64,000 nt of DNA from Acidobacteriota bacterium. Its GTDB lineage: Bacteria; Acidobacteriota; Terriglobia; Bryobacterales; Bryobacteraceae. Below the pieces are notes generated by a model that did no database searches, was not told the DNA's origin, and worked only from the letters and a program-made list of their open reading frames with translations. The stretch lies in assembly GCA_947470805.1 (NCBI GenBank), contig CANIVU010000013.1, positions 1 through 64,000 on the forward strand, given 5' to 3'. This document shows positions 46,114 through 55,784 of this stretch, one piece after another. Position 1 is the stretch's first letter. Every line of letters starts with the position of its first letter. Both the position numbers and the translations under genes were made by a program.

Positions 46114-47508
46114 CTACTTCTTGCGGATGGAGTAGAGCTTGGATTCGGTGCGCAGTAACAGGCGGTCGCCGGCAATGGCCGGGGTGGCCTGCGCCATTTC
46201 ATCAAGCGGGTTCGAGTGCAGAACCTGGAACGTCTCTCCCGCCTGGATGACCCACGTTTTGCCCTCTTCGCTGAGGCAGAAGATTTTGCCGTTATAGGCC
46301 CAGGGCGAAGTGGTGAAGAAGCCGGCCGAGGGATCGATACGCGCCTTGAAAGACTGCGTGCCGGTCTTCGCATCGAAGCGGGTCAGGATGCCGGTTTCGG
46401 TGAGCGCGTAGAGGCCGCCGTTGTAGGCGACGGGCGTGGGCAGATAGGTGCCGCCGCGCGGGGCGGACCAGGCGACATAGGCGTTGGAGGTTTCATTCTG
46501 GCCGAGCGAGATATCGCCCTTGGCGCCGGGGCGAACGGCGAAAATGGGCTTGCCGCGGCCGGCGTCGATGTAGAGCAGGCCGTCGTAGGCGAACGGGCTG
46601 GGCACGGCGACGATGGACATTCCGGCGAGGCGCCACAGCTCCTTGCCCTCCAGATCGTAGCTGACCGTTGCGGCCGGGGCGATGGTCACAATTTCAGTGC
46701 GCAGCGAATTGGCCCAGATGTAGGGCGTGGTCCAGGCGGAGCCCTGCGTGCGGCTGCCGGCGGTCGCCTTCAGTTCGCGGTTTGTACGCCACAACTGCTT
46801 ACCTGTGCGCTTGTCGAACGATGCCATGTACTGCTGTTTTTCGTTGTCGGCGAGGATGATGAGTTGGTTGTCATGAAGAATCGGCGAGCCACCGGTGCCG
46901 AAGTCGAGATAGATCGGGTTCGATTCGAGCGGCGTCTTCCAGAGTTGCTTCCCCTTCAGGTCAAAGGCGTAGAGGCCGAGGTTGGCGACATAGACGAAGA
47001 CACTTTTGCCGTCGGTGATTGGAGTTTCGGAAGAAAAGCTATTTTTGCGGTGTCGGCCGCCGGGAGGATGGCCGGCGTAAAACTCCTTCTTCCAATCCAC
47101 TTTGCCGGTCTTCAGATCAAGGCAAAGGACGAAGTAATGCAGCATCACATCGTTCGGCAATTCGAAGTCCCGCTCGTTGATCTTCTGCATGATCTGGGCT
47201 TCGGAGAGCCCTTGTTTCGAGAGTTCGGCAGCCAGCTCGTTACTATACTCAGTGCCTGTTTGCGGCTTCTTGGAGGGGCCGTCGGTCACGACCGTGGTGA
47301 GGAAGACGCGGTCGCCGGCGACGATCGGCGAGGACCAGCCGCGGCCGGGGATGTCGGCGAGCCACTCAATATTCTCGGTTTTAGACCACTTTTCCGCGAG
47401 GCGGGTGTTTTCCACGGTCGGGTTAAAAGCAGGCCCGCGGAACTGCGGCCAGGTGGGGGGCTCGGCACTGAGGGCGGCGACAGCGAGTATAGGAATCAAC
47501 AGGCGCAT
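46114..47508 (-). CDS. PQQ-like (BamB-type) secreted beta-propeller protein
   Basis: 464 residues. Signal peptide MRLLIPILAVAALSAEPP then WPQFRGPAFNPTVENTRLAE, the usual opening of this class. PQQ-like motifs recur (FVLCLDLKTGKVDWKKEF, LYAFDLKGKQLWKTPL, MASFDKRTGKQLWRTNRE, LTRFDAKTGTQSFKARI). No dehydrogenase active site is present. A TACTAT box lies six bases before the ATG at 47508, suggesting a leaderless mRNA. It is a paralogue in style of the 24.2-25.5 kb protein but differs in loops. Confidence 0.85.
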   Translation of the reverse strand: MRLLIPILAVAALSAEPPTWPQFRGPAFNPTVENTRLAEKWSKTENIEWLADIPGRGWSSPIVAGDRVFLTTVVTDGPSKKPQTGTEYSNELAAELSKQGLSEAQIMQKINERDFELPNDVMLHYFVLCLDLKTGKVDWKKEFYAGHPPGGRHRKNSFSSETPITDGKSVFVYVANLGLYAFDLKGKQLWKTPLESNPIYLDFGTGGSPILHDNQLIILADNEKQQYMASFDKRTGKQLWRTNRELKATAGSRTQGSAWTTPYIWANSLRTEIVTIAPAATVSYDLEGKELWRLAGMSIVAVPSPFAYDGLLYIDAGRGKPIFAVRPGAKGDISLGQNETSNAYVAWSAPRGGTYLPTPVAYNGGLYALTETGILTRFDAKTGTQSFKARIDPSAGFFTTSPWAYNGKIFCLSEEGKTWVIQAGETFQVLHSNPLDEMAQATPAIAGDRLLLRTESKLYSIRKK

Positions 47509-47563
47509 AGATTCATAGTACGAACTGGCGCGCGCCTTGTTTCCTTGAAGGACAATCATAGCT

Positions 47564-48424
47564 ATGCCGCTTCGCCGAATGTTCCCGCTCTTGTTGCTGC
47601 CTGTGCTCGCCGCCGCGCCCGCTGGCTTGAACCATTTCTACGCAACGGTGGATGCAGAGACGTATGCCGCCATTGAAGCCTCGCCGTTTTTGCGCGAGCA
47701 GTTCGCGCCATTTGAAAAACGGACGACGGTACGGAACGACAGCACCTATTCGGGGCTCTATTTTTACGGACTCGGGACGTACTTTGAGTTTTTCGAAGAG
47801 GGACAGGGCGAGCGCAAAAAAGGCGATGCGGGCGTGGCGCTGGGTGTGGAGGACGCGGGCGGATCGGACAAATTGAAGGAGCAATGGAATGCGGTACGCC
47901 CGGCGGTGGTGACGATGGTGACGCGGCAGGTGGGCGGTGTCGCCGCCGATTGGTTTCGCATGACATCGTTCGAGGAGACGCGTGCCAATTCCGCGGTCCC
48001 CGGGTTGCGGCTGTTTGCGATGGAGTATGCGCCCACATTTTTGAAGGCGTGGGAGGCGGGGCCGGTGGGATCCATTCGCATGGCGGACGTGTTGGGAGCT
48101 TACTGCGAGAAGCTGGGACTGGCGGAGGTGCGGAAGAATGCGAAACTCGCCAATGTGAGCCGCGTAGAAATTGCCGGGCCGGCCGCAGGGTTGGCGTTGC
48201 GGGCTAAGCAATTGGAGTTGGCAGGGTGGAAAATTGCACGGCGGCGGGGCGGAGTGTGGGAATGTGTCGGCCCGAATGCCACCGTGGTGTTCCGGCCGGC
48301 ACCGGTGCCGCAGAGTGTGCGCCGTGTGGAGTTCCACCTGCAGCACCCCTACAACGGCCCGGACGTGAAGCTGGGGAGTTCCACGCTTCGTTTTCGTGAG
48401 CGCACGGCGGTGTGGACGTTCTGA
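47564..48424 (+). CDS. Secreted DUF5829-like protein
   Basis: 286 residues with signal peptide MPLRRMFPLLLLPVLAAAPA. The core GLNHFYATVDAETYAAIEAS, FLREQFAPFEKRTTVRNDST and YSGLYFYGLGTYFEFF matches, as I recall it, the DUF5829 family, which has a vicinal-oxygen-chelate-like look. The ATG at 47579 is an alternative start. It is divergent from the PQQ-like gene across 55 bp. No function is known. Confidence 0.65.
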   Translation: MPLRRMFPLLLLPVLAAAPAGLNHFYATVDAETYAAIEASPFLREQFAPFEKRTTVRNDSTYSGLYFYGLGTYFEFFEEGQGERKKGDAGVALGVEDAGGSDKLKEQWNAVRPAVVTMVTRQVGGVAADWFRMTSFEETRANSAVPGLRLFAMEYAPTFLKAWEAGPVGSIRMADVLGAYCEKLGLAEVRKNAKLANVSRVEIAGPAAGLALRAKQLELAGWKIARRRGGVWECVGPNATVVFRPAPVPQSVRRVEFHLQHPYNGPDVKLGSSTLRFRERTAVWTF

Positions 48425-48483
48425 GATAGCGGGGCTTCCCACCGGCGACGGCTGGTGGGAGAATCCGGCTTGGAGGTGTGTCC

Positions 48484-49290
48484 ATGTCTCGACTCGCTCT
48501 ACTGCTGGTCTTGCTTGCGCCGCTCAGATCACAGGATCTCTCCGGCAAGTGGTGTGCGGTTTCGGATCCGCAGGATTGTCTGATCCTCCGGCAGAATGGG
48601 GAGGCGCTGGCCGGCAGCTTTGTGCTTCGCAACACCACGGTGGGAGAGGCCGCCGGGTGGAGCCGCAATGGGAGTGTCGCCATGGGCTTTCGGCGGCTGG
48701 ACAATGCGCAGGTGGCGACGTTCAACGCGGTGCTGGATAGCAGCGGCAGACTCCTCAGCCGCACTCTGAATCCCGATGGCGGGCTGCGTTGGAATGGAGT
48801 TTATACACGAGCGGGCAATGCCGTGGCCGCCCGCTGCGGGATTCCGCTGGAGCCCGGTACCGACCGCTATGCCGCCGACTACAAGACCGTCGGAACCGGC
48901 GACCCGAATGCCTGCTGCCTGGCCTGCGAACAGGACCCGAAGTGCCGGGCGTTCAGCTGGGTGGCCTCGCAAAACACGTGCTATTTGAAATCCACGGCGC
49001 CGCCGGCCACCAGTGTCTCCGGAATCACGTCCGGCGCGAAGGGCAGCGCACCATCTGCCGTATCAACGCAGAACCGGCGTTGCCGCATTGCGATTGAAGA
49101 CAACAGCGACAGGTATGCGTCCGACTATAAGACGCTCGGCACCGACAATCCGGAGGCTTGCTGCATTGCTTGCGACGACGATCCCAAGTGTCGCTCGTTT
49201 TCCTGGGTGACCAGCCAGCGGACATGCTATTTGAAATCGTCGACGCCACCGAGGACCGCCGCATCCGGGATCGCCTCCGGAGCCAAATAG
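48484..49290 (+). CDS. Secreted protein with two PAN/Apple-like cysteine repeats
   Basis: 268 residues. GGAGG seven bases upstream fixes the ATG at 48484. The signal peptide (MSRLALLLVLLAPLRSQ) is followed by a ~95-residue beta domain (LSGKWCAVSDPQDCLILRQN). Two ~65-residue PAN-type modules follow (about 115-180 and 198-268), each with RYASDYKTLGT, then ACCxACxxDPKCRxFSWV and TCYLKS; six cysteines per module can pair. PAN domains bind proteins or carbohydrates. The two modules are close paralogues and so arose by recent duplication. It is convergent with the CRTAC1 gene, 5 bp apart. Confidence 0.85.
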   Translation: MSRLALLLVLLAPLRSQDLSGKWCAVSDPQDCLILRQNGEALAGSFVLRNTTVGEAAGWSRNGSVAMGFRRLDNAQVATFNAVLDSSGRLLSRTLNPDGGLRWNGVYTRAGNAVAARCGIPLEPGTDRYAADYKTVGTGDPNACCLACEQDPKCRAFSWVASQNTCYLKSTAPPATSVSGITSGAKGSAPSAVSTQNRRCRIAIEDNSDRYASDYKTLGTDNPEACCIACDDDPKCRSFSWVTSQRTCYLKSSTPPRTAASGIASGAK

Positions 49291-49295
49291 TCCGG

Positions 49296-50948
49296 CTACC
49301 TGTACGGCAACGCCCGCGGCGCTTCGCCTTCCACACAGTGGTAGGTGCGAGCAGTGGGAAGATTCTTGAACTCATCGACTCTCCCACTGGGCCAGTACAC
49401 CACCACACGTTCGGCGACGGTTAGTTTCCCAACGCCGAATGTGGCGGCGAGTGAGCTTGACGAAAGGTAGCTGGAACCACCGCGAATCATCCGCATCTGC
49501 GGACCGCCGGGGCCGAACAGACGGATCACTGCGCCGATGCCATCACGGTTGGATTTGCGGCCTTCCAGGCGGAAGCGGATGGACTGATTGCCGTTGTTGA
49601 CATCGTTGCGAAATAGATAGGCCGGGCCGCCGTTGGTCGTAATCAGCACGTCCAGGTCGCCGTCCCGATCGAAGTCCCCGAGCGCCAATCCGCGGCCCAC
49701 CTTCGGCGCGAAAAACTCGCGGCCGGCCTCCGAAGCAACGTCTCGAAACTGACCGGCGCCGTTATTGAGAAAGAGGTTCGGGGACTGCGCGTGCACGATG
49801 CCTTTGTTGAGATTCCGTACCGTGTCGTCGATGTGGCCATTGACGGCAAGCAGGTCGAGATGTCCGTCCAGATCGGCATCGAGAAACAGGCAGCCGAAGC
49901 CCAGGCGAGTACGGGTGGGTGCACCCACGCCACTCGCAGCGGCGCGATCGGCGAAGCCGTTCTCTCCGGGCTCAAACAGCCCCATCATTTCGTTGTCGAA
50001 GTTGGTCACCGCGATCGATTCGCGGCCGGTTCGGCGGAAATCGCCGGCGTCGACACCCATGCCGGCGCGGGCGCGCCCGTCGTCTCCAAACGCCACCCCG
50101 CTGCGAACAGCGGACTCTCGAAATGTGCCGTCGTGATTGCTGCGGTAGAGCTTATTGGGCTGGGTGTCGTTGGCGACAAACAGATCGGGCCAGCCGTCCT
50201 GATCGAAGTCGAGCATCGTTACGCCGAGTGATTTTGAAGAGGCGTCAAACAGCCCGCTGCGTGCGGTGATGTCTTCGAACGTGCCGTTACCGCGGTTGCG
50301 AAAGAGCCAGCACGTGGTGCCGCGAAACGCCTCCGGCGTGCAGTAGGACTTGGCCTTTCCATCCAGGCTGCAGAAGACGTCCTGCGCCGCCGCCCAGCGG
50401 ACGTAGTTACAGACGAATAGGTCCAGGTGCCCGTCGCGATCGATATCCACCCACATCGCCGACGTGGAAAACGATTGGCGGTTACCCAGGCCGGCGGCCG
50501 CGGTGACATCGATAAACGCGCCCTTGCCGTTGTTCCGGAATAGCCGATTCTGACCGACGCAAGTGATATAGAGATCCGGAAACCCGTCGTTATCAAAGTC
50601 CGCCACGGCCACGCCGAGGCCGTACATTTCCACGTCCAGCCCGGCCGCCTTCGTCACATCGGAGAACGTGCCGTTGCGATTGTTCCGGTACAGGCGCGGG
50701 GTAGAGCGTTGCCGCTGATGACCGGGCCAGTCCTGTCCGTTGACGAGCAGAATATCCAACCAGCCATCGTTATCGTAGTCCAGAAACGCGCAGCCAGGCC
50801 CCATCGTCTCCGGCAGATACTTTGCCCCAAACGCGCCGGTGTTATGGCGGAATGCAAGCCCGGCAGGCCCAGTCACATCCGCCAACTGAAAGCCCGGCCC
50901 GGCAGGAGCGGCGGCAACCGCCGACAGCAGCAGATCCCGCCGCGTCAT
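49296..50948 (-). CDS. CRTAC1-family FG-GAP/VCBS repeat protein with ASPIC/UnbV domain
   Basis: 550 residues. MTRRDLLLSAVAAAPAGPG is a Tat-like leader. Calcium-type FG-GAP repeats recur: FLDYDNDGWLDILLVNG, VADFDNDGFPDLYITC, MWVDIDRDGHLDLFVCN, MLDFDQDGWPDLFVAN and LGDFDRDGDLDVLITTN. The C-terminal ASPIC/UnbV block is RDGIGAVIRLFGPGGPQM through VYWPSGRVDEF. These secreted propellers are abundant in acidobacteria and of unknown function. The start overlaps the response-regulator stop by ATGA, so a two-component system and this protein share an operon. Confidence 0.9.
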   Translation of the reverse strand: MTRRDLLLSAVAAAPAGPGFQLADVTGPAGLAFRHNTGAFGAKYLPETMGPGCAFLDYDNDGWLDILLVNGQDWPGHQRQRSTPRLYRNNRNGTFSDVTKAAGLDVEMYGLGVAVADFDNDGFPDLYITCVGQNRLFRNNGKGAFIDVTAAAGLGNRQSFSTSAMWVDIDRDGHLDLFVCNYVRWAAAQDVFCSLDGKAKSYCTPEAFRGTTCWLFRNRGNGTFEDITARSGLFDASSKSLGVTMLDFDQDGWPDLFVANDTQPNKLYRSNHDGTFRESAVRSGVAFGDDGRARAGMGVDAGDFRRTGRESIAVTNFDNEMMGLFEPGENGFADRAAASGVGAPTRTRLGFGCLFLDADLDGHLDLLAVNGHIDDTVRNLNKGIVHAQSPNLFLNNGAGQFRDVASEAGREFFAPKVGRGLALGDFDRDGDLDVLITTNGGPAYLFRNDVNNGNQSIRFRLEGRKSNRDGIGAVIRLFGPGGPQMRMIRGGSSYLSSSSLAATFGVGKLTVAERVVVYWPSGRVDEFKNLPTARTYHCVEGEAPRALPYR

Positions 50949-51568
50949 GCCAGGCTGACCAGCCCATGGCGAATGGCGTGGACAACGAGATCGGCGGTGT
51001 TGTGTACCTGGATGGCGTCCATGATGTTGGCTCGGTGCACCGCCACAGTGTTGACGCTTAACTGCAGAGTCGCGGCGATGTCCTTGTTCGATTGGCCGGC
51101 GACAATCATCTGCAAGACCTCAAGCTCCCGCGTTGTCAGCGGACGTTTCCCTACGGCCGCCGAGGCCGCCTGGGACAGACGAGGATCCTGCATCCACCCG
51201 CCCTGTTGCACCTGCTTCACGGCCTGCACCAGTTCCAGGTCGAGAGCGTTCTTCAGTAGGTACCCACTCGCGCCCGCTTCCCTGCTCCGCGCCACGTAGC
51301 TCGGTTCAGAGTGCATGCTCAGTATGAGGATCTTCGCATCCGGCCGCGCCGCCAGAATCCGCCGCGCCGTCAGCGCGCCATTCTGCCCGGGCAGCGCGTA
51401 GTCCAGGACAATCACATCCGGCTGCAATGACGCCGCCAACTCTTCGGCCTGCTGGCCATCGGCCGCCTCGCCGACGACTTCAATCTCCGCGTCGTCTTCC
51501 AACAGGCGCCGAAACCCGCGCCGCACCAGCGCATGATCGTCCACTAGCAGCACACGTAGCTTAGCCAT
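50945..51568 (-). CDS. NarL/LuxR-type response regulator
   Basis: 207 residues. Receiver domain with VLLVDDHALVRRG, phosphorylation aspartate in VIVLDYALPGQNG (about residue 53) and the lysine switch YLLKNA; LuxR helix-turn-helix LTTRELEVLQMIVAGQSNKD then SVNTVAVHRANIMD at the C-terminus. It is the cognate partner of the upstream histidine kinase (eight-base overlap) and its own stop overlaps the CRTAC1 start, so the CRTAC1 protein is the nearest likely output or accessory. Confidence 0.93.
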   Translation of the reverse strand: MAKLRVLLVDDHALVRRGFRRLLEDDAEIEVVGEAADGQQAEELAASLQPDVIVLDYALPGQNGALTARRILAARPDAKILILSMHSEPSYVARSREAGASGYLLKNALDLELVQAVKQVQQGGWMQDPRLSQAASAAVGKRPLTTRELEVLQMIVAGQSNKDIAATLQLSVNTVAVHRANIMDAIQVHNTADLVVHAIRHGLVSLA

Positions 51569-52907
51569 TTTCCTGACCTCCGGACGTTTCTGGAATCGGC
51601 GCCGTCAACACAACCCTGGTGCCGTTCGGATTTACATTCCCGATCTCTAAACTACCCCCAATTAGCGCCGCGCGCTCGCGCATCCCCGCCAGGCCAATTC
51701 CGGCCTTGTAGGAAAGCGGGATTCCGCCACCCGCGTCGACGACCTCCAAGCGCAACGTCTCAGGTGTAATCGTCAGACGCACTCGCGCTTGGGTGACGCG
51801 GGCGTGGCGGGCGATATTGTTCAGTGCCTCCTGCAGAATCCGAAACACGTGGATCGCCGCCGAAGTCGCCATCTCCGGCGTGTCCACAGCAGGCGGCTGA
51901 TAGTCGATCGTAATCCCGGTTTGCCGTTCAAACACCGAAACATACCACTGCACAGCGGCGGCAAGTCCCTGCTCATCCAGAATCACCGGCTGCAGCGATT
52001 GCGACAGGCCGCGAATCTTCTCCAGGCTCTCCTGCACCACTTCGTTGGCTTCCCGCACCTGCTCCTGGAAATCGGATGGCGCCAATCGCCCCGCTCGTTT
52101 CAGCATTGCGCCGACGGCCGTCAGGATCTGTCCGAATTCGTCGTGCAAGTCGCGCGACACCGCGCGGAAGGTGGATTCCTGCGTCGAGATCAACTCCTGC
52201 GCCAGTTCGCGGCGCTGGTCGGAGAGTTCGCTCACGCGGTCGAAGAGGGCGCGGTTGGACCGGATAATCGCGAAGCCGACGCCCACCACAGAGGCAAGCG
52301 AAAGCACCAGAAACAGGTAGGCGTTGTTTTCAATGCCGTTATAGATCTCCCGGATTTCAGCCGCCGCCCGTTCCTCCGATTCATTGTTCATCACCAGCAG
52401 CCGTGCAGTCAGGGCGCTTAACGACTCCTGCCTCGGCAAAAGCGATTGACGCACAAGGTCGCGCGCCGCCTTCTCCTCTCCCCGCTGGGCCAACTTATTC
52501 ATGTGCTCCACCGCGGACCAGAACTGTGAAAACGACGAGAGCAGGTAGGTGGTTTGCTGCGGGTCGCGCCGGGAACCGGCCAGTTCGGATTCCCTGCGAA
52601 TCGCATCGTCCAGGTTGTCGCGGATCCGGTCCAGTTGGCCCGCCCAGGCGCTTAACGGGTAACCGTCCAGATTGTCCAGCATGTCCCGCATTGCCAGCGC
52701 CAGCGCATTCAGGTCGCTTTGAATGCGGATCAGTTGGAGCGATGCCTTGCGATTCTGGTCGATGATGTCCGTCTGCACCTGCCGCATGCGCCGGACGGAT
52801 TGCAGCGTGTAGCCGGCATAGGCGCCGATGACCAACAGCGTGAACAGCACGCCGGCCAGAAGCCGGCCGGTCGGCGAAGAAAGGCGGCCGTGCACAAGCA
52901 CAGCCAT
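51561..52907 (-). CDS. NarX/DesK-type sensor histidine kinase (HisKA_3)
   Basis: 448 residues. Two TM helices (about 15-36 and 195-216) enclose a ~155-residue all-helical periplasmic sensor domain with an acidic/glutamine-rich four-helix look. The phosphoacceptor histidine is in FRAVSRDLHDEFGQILTAVG (about 250), followed by the HATPase motifs HVFRILQEALNNIARHA, EVVDAGGGIP and GIGLAGMRERAALIGG. It should phosphorylate the LuxR-type regulator encoded next. The signal sensed is unknown. Confidence 0.92.
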   Translation of the reverse strand: MAVLVHGRLSSPTGRLLAGVLFTLLVIGAYAGYTLQSVRRMRQVQTDIIDQNRKASLQLIRIQSDLNALALAMRDMLDNLDGYPLSAWAGQLDRIRDNLDDAIRRESELAGSRRDPQQTTYLLSSFSQFWSAVEHMNKLAQRGEEKAARDLVRQSLLPRQESLSALTARLLVMNNESEERAAAEIREIYNGIENNAYLFLVLSLASVVGVGFAIIRSNRALFDRVSELSDQRRELAQELISTQESTFRAVSRDLHDEFGQILTAVGAMLKRAGRLAPSDFQEQVREANEVVQESLEKIRGLSQSLQPVILDEQGLAAAVQWYVSVFERQTGITIDYQPPAVDTPEMATSAAIHVFRILQEALNNIARHARVTQARVRLTITPETLRLEVVDAGGGIPLSYKAGIGLAGMRERAALIGGSLEIGNVNPNGTRVVLTAPIPETSGGQENG

Positions 52908-53000
52908 CTAGCGCAACCCGCCTTTCATCCGCGGCAGTTCAAGGTCCAGGCTTTTCAATCTCTGCTGTACGATATCGACGCTCCCATCCGGGCCGCAATA

Positions 53001-54038
53001 CTAGAAAGCAATTAGCGCCGCCCTGTACACGGCTAACGTCTCGCGCGCCGTACGCTCCCAACTGAAGGTCGCCGCCCGTGCCAGTCCCGCCGCTCGCAAC
53101 GCCGCCCGCCGCTCCGGCCGCTCTAACAAATCCGTCAACGCAGCCACCCACTCCGCCTCCGAATGCGCATCGCAATGCACCGCCGCACCGCCCGCCACCT
53201 CCACCACGCTTTCATCTGTCGACGTCACCACCGGCGCGCCGCATTGCATCGCCTCCACCACAGGCAGCCCGAACCCTTCGTAGAAAGTCGGATACACCAC
53301 CGCCAATGCGCCCGAGTACAGAGCCGCCAACTGCTCCTCCGGAACCGGCCCAAGCACTTCCAATCCGTCGCCGGATTCAAACCGCGGTCCATCCTCGCGC
53401 CGCCGTCCCGCCAGCACCAGCCGCACCGGATGGGAGCGCCGTACGGCTCGCCAAGCCGCCACCAGCATCGGCAGGTTTTTCCGCGGCTCCAACGTGCCCA
53501 CGTAAAGCAGATAGGGCTCCGCCGGCGCCGCAACCGCCACCGGTCGCAGCGTTTCCGAGGCGGCCAGCGGAACCGCCACCACACGCTCCGGTTTCAACCC
53601 GAACTTCCCGATCGCCCGTCGCCGCACCGCTTCGCTGAGGGTGAGAACCATTGTTGCCAGTCCCATCCGCAAAAGCCACGGCGTCCGCGCGCGCACCCGG
53701 CCGACTCCCGCTCCATGCCAGGACGACTCCATCCACGGCGACAAATCGTGCAGGGACAATACGGAAGCGCAGACCGGGACGTACGGCACGGAAAATTCGG
53801 TGCCGTGAAAGACGTCGAACCCCTCCCGTCGCAGCAGCATCGGCAACCCAGCCAGCCACCACTTCCGCTCCAACCAACCGCCGCCCGGCCCGAGGGAGCC
53901 AGGCACATCCTGATCCGTCACATAGGCGAACTGGTCCCCGGCGGACACCTTCTCCAATCCGGCGCGTAACTCCCGCACATACCGCGGCACGCCACCGGTT
54001 CCGGACACGAGCGGCGTCGCATCCAAGGCGACCTTCAC
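53001..54038 (-). CDS. GT4-family glycosyltransferase
   Basis: 345 residues from a GTG at 54038. MKVALDATPLVSGTGGVPRY, SLHDLSPWMESSWH, LLYVGTLEPRKNLPMLVAAW and the EX7E donor motif YPTFYEGFGLPVVEAMQCG are all present. Its start is directly adjacent to the stop of the sulfatase gene upstream, with no gap, so they are cotranscribed. It could act on a surface glycan, but no other sugar-assembly gene is in this transcription unit. Confidence 0.88.
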   Translation of the reverse strand: MKVALDATPLVSGTGGVPRYVRELRAGLEKVSAGDQFAYVTDQDVPGSLGPGGGWLERKWWLAGLPMLLRREGFDVFHGTEFSVPYVPVCASVLSLHDLSPWMESSWHGAGVGRVRARTPWLLRMGLATMVLTLSEAVRRRAIGKFGLKPERVVAVPLAASETLRPVAVAAPAEPYLLYVGTLEPRKNLPMLVAAWRAVRRSHPVRLVLAGRRREDGPRFESGDGLEVLGPVPEEQLAALYSGALAVVYPTFYEGFGLPVVEAMQCGAPVVTSTDESVVEVAGGAAVHCDAHSEAEWVAALTDLLERPERRAALRAAGLARAATFSWERTARETLAVYRAALIAF

Positions 54039-55784
54039 TTATACGAATCCCTTCTTCAAGTTACTAACATATCCCCCGGCCCGGCCCTTTTCCCCGTCCG
54101 GCAAATCTTTCACCTTCGCGCGAATATCAGCCGGCGCCCGGTCACCCATGTTGGACAACCCGTTCAACGCCAGCATCGCCACGTAGACGCCATGTTTTCC
54201 CGCATCGCCCAAGGCCAGCAGCGCCTCGGCCGCCGCCCGTGCCTCCCCCGGCGCGCCGAAGCAACCCACCCCTTCCGCCGCCACCGCCCTTACCGAAGGC
54301 GAGGCGTCGCCGGCCAATAATCCAGGACTTTTACCGCGCATTACAAAGCCCAGCGCCGCCCAGTACCGCACCGCCGAATCGGCATCTTTCAGCCCATCGG
54401 CCGGCGGCTCGCCCGTCATCGACGCCGCCCGGTCCGCCATCGCCTTCACCTTCGCCACATCGTAGGGCCGCTCCGCCACATGCAACTCCGCCTCCGGCAG
54501 GAACCCGCGATCCCCGGAGGAAACCAGCCACTCGTCCAGCGCCTTCCGCATCCGCGTCAGCACCGCCTTTTCCTTCCCGGCCAGGTTATCGATCTCGTCG
54601 CGATCGCGAGTAACATCGTATAACTCTTCAAACGGCTTACGCTCCCAGAAACGCCGTTGCACCGCGTTCAACTTACCCGCATCGTACATCTCTTTCCACA
54701 CGCGCGTGGTCGGAGTTTCAAACATATAGGCAATATGCTGCCCATAGATCTTATGCGGCATGTAATTCCGTATATACACGTAACGCCCGTCAAATGCCGA
54801 CCGCACCATGTCATACCGCTCATCCATACGCCCGCGGAATCCAAACACATACTGCCGCGCCTTGCCGCCCGTAAAATCCACGCCCTGATGGTAGGGAGCG
54901 GCCTTCTCGCCGGCCAGGCGCAGAACCGTTGGCGCCAGATCCACGAAGGAGATGGGGCGCATCGTTTCCGCTCCGGGCTTGTACTCGGCCGGCCGCAGCG
55001 CCCGGTATTTCTCCGGAATAGACAAAATCAGCGGCACCCGCAAGCCAGAGTCGTACGGCCAGCGTTTGGAGCGCGGCATCCCGCTGCCGTGGTCGGAGTA
55101 GAAGAAGACGATCGTGTCCTCCAATAACCCATCGGCCTCCAACTGCTTCAAAATCCCCCCGGCCCAGGCGTCCATCGTCTCGATATTGTCGTAGTACTGC
55201 GCCCAATCCTTACGTACTTCCGGAGTATCGGGCTGATACGCAGGAACGCGCACGCCTTCAAAAGAGTGCTTCCACTCATGTGGCCGCGTTCGAATCTGGC
55301 TCTCATGCGTTCCGATGAAATTGAAAACGCTGAAGAACGGCTGCCCCGCCGCCCGCTTCCGCCAATGGGCGCGGGGACTGCTCTCATCCCAAACCTTTCC
55401 GGTAAGTTCCAGGTTGTAGTCTTCCTTGGAGTTGTTCGTCGTGTAGTATCCGGCGTCGCGCAGTAACTGCGGAAACATCTTCCGTCCCGCGCCCATTCCC
55501 ACAAGGCTCCGCATATGCTCGGCGCCCATCGCCGGCGCATACATACCGCTGATAATTGTGGTGCGCGCCGGAGCGCAGACCGGAGCGTTCGACCAGCACC
55601 GCCGGTAGCGCAACCCCTTCGTTGCCAACCCATCCAGCACCGGCGTTTTCGCGAAGGAATCGCCGAAACAGCCAATATGCGGCCCCATATCCTCGCAGGT
55701 GATCCACAAAACATTCGGCCGGCTGGGCTGCTGCGCCCCTAAAACGGCGGCGGACACGCCCCCCAGAAAACTCCGTCTGGTCAT
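54039..55784 (-). CDS. Tat-exported sulfatase with C-terminal HEAT-like extension
   Basis: 581 residues from the ATG at 55784 (MTRRSFLGGVSAAVLGAQ, twin-arginine leader); the longer frame to 55820 is less likely. Sulfatase core: LWITCEDMGPHIGCFGD, signature cysteine in APVCAPARTTIISGMY (CxAxR, about residue 70), DTIVFFYSDHGSGMPRSKRW and GLRVPLILSIPE. After about residue 460 there is a ~110-residue alanine-rich helical tail resembling HEAT repeats. It needs a formylglycine-generating enzyme. Its substrate is unknown. Confidence 0.9.
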   Translation of the reverse strand: MTRRSFLGGVSAAVLGAQQPSRPNVLWITCEDMGPHIGCFGDSFAKTPVLDGLATKGLRYRRCWSNAPVCAPARTTIISGMYAPAMGAEHMRSLVGMGAGRKMFPQLLRDAGYYTTNNSKEDYNLELTGKVWDESSPRAHWRKRAAGQPFFSVFNFIGTHESQIRTRPHEWKHSFEGVRVPAYQPDTPEVRKDWAQYYDNIETMDAWAGGILKQLEADGLLEDTIVFFYSDHGSGMPRSKRWPYDSGLRVPLILSIPEKYRALRPAEYKPGAETMRPISFVDLAPTVLRLAGEKAAPYHQGVDFTGGKARQYVFGFRGRMDERYDMVRSAFDGRYVYIRNYMPHKIYGQHIAYMFETPTTRVWKEMYDAGKLNAVQRRFWERKPFEELYDVTRDRDEIDNLAGKEKAVLTRMRKALDEWLVSSGDRGFLPEAELHVAERPYDVAKVKAMADRAASMTGEPPADGLKDADSAVRYWAALGFVMRGKSPGLLAGDASPSVRAVAAEGVGCFGAPGEARAAAEALLALGDAGKHGVYVAMLALNGLSNMGDRAPADIRAKVKDLPDGEKGRAGGYVSNLKKGFV

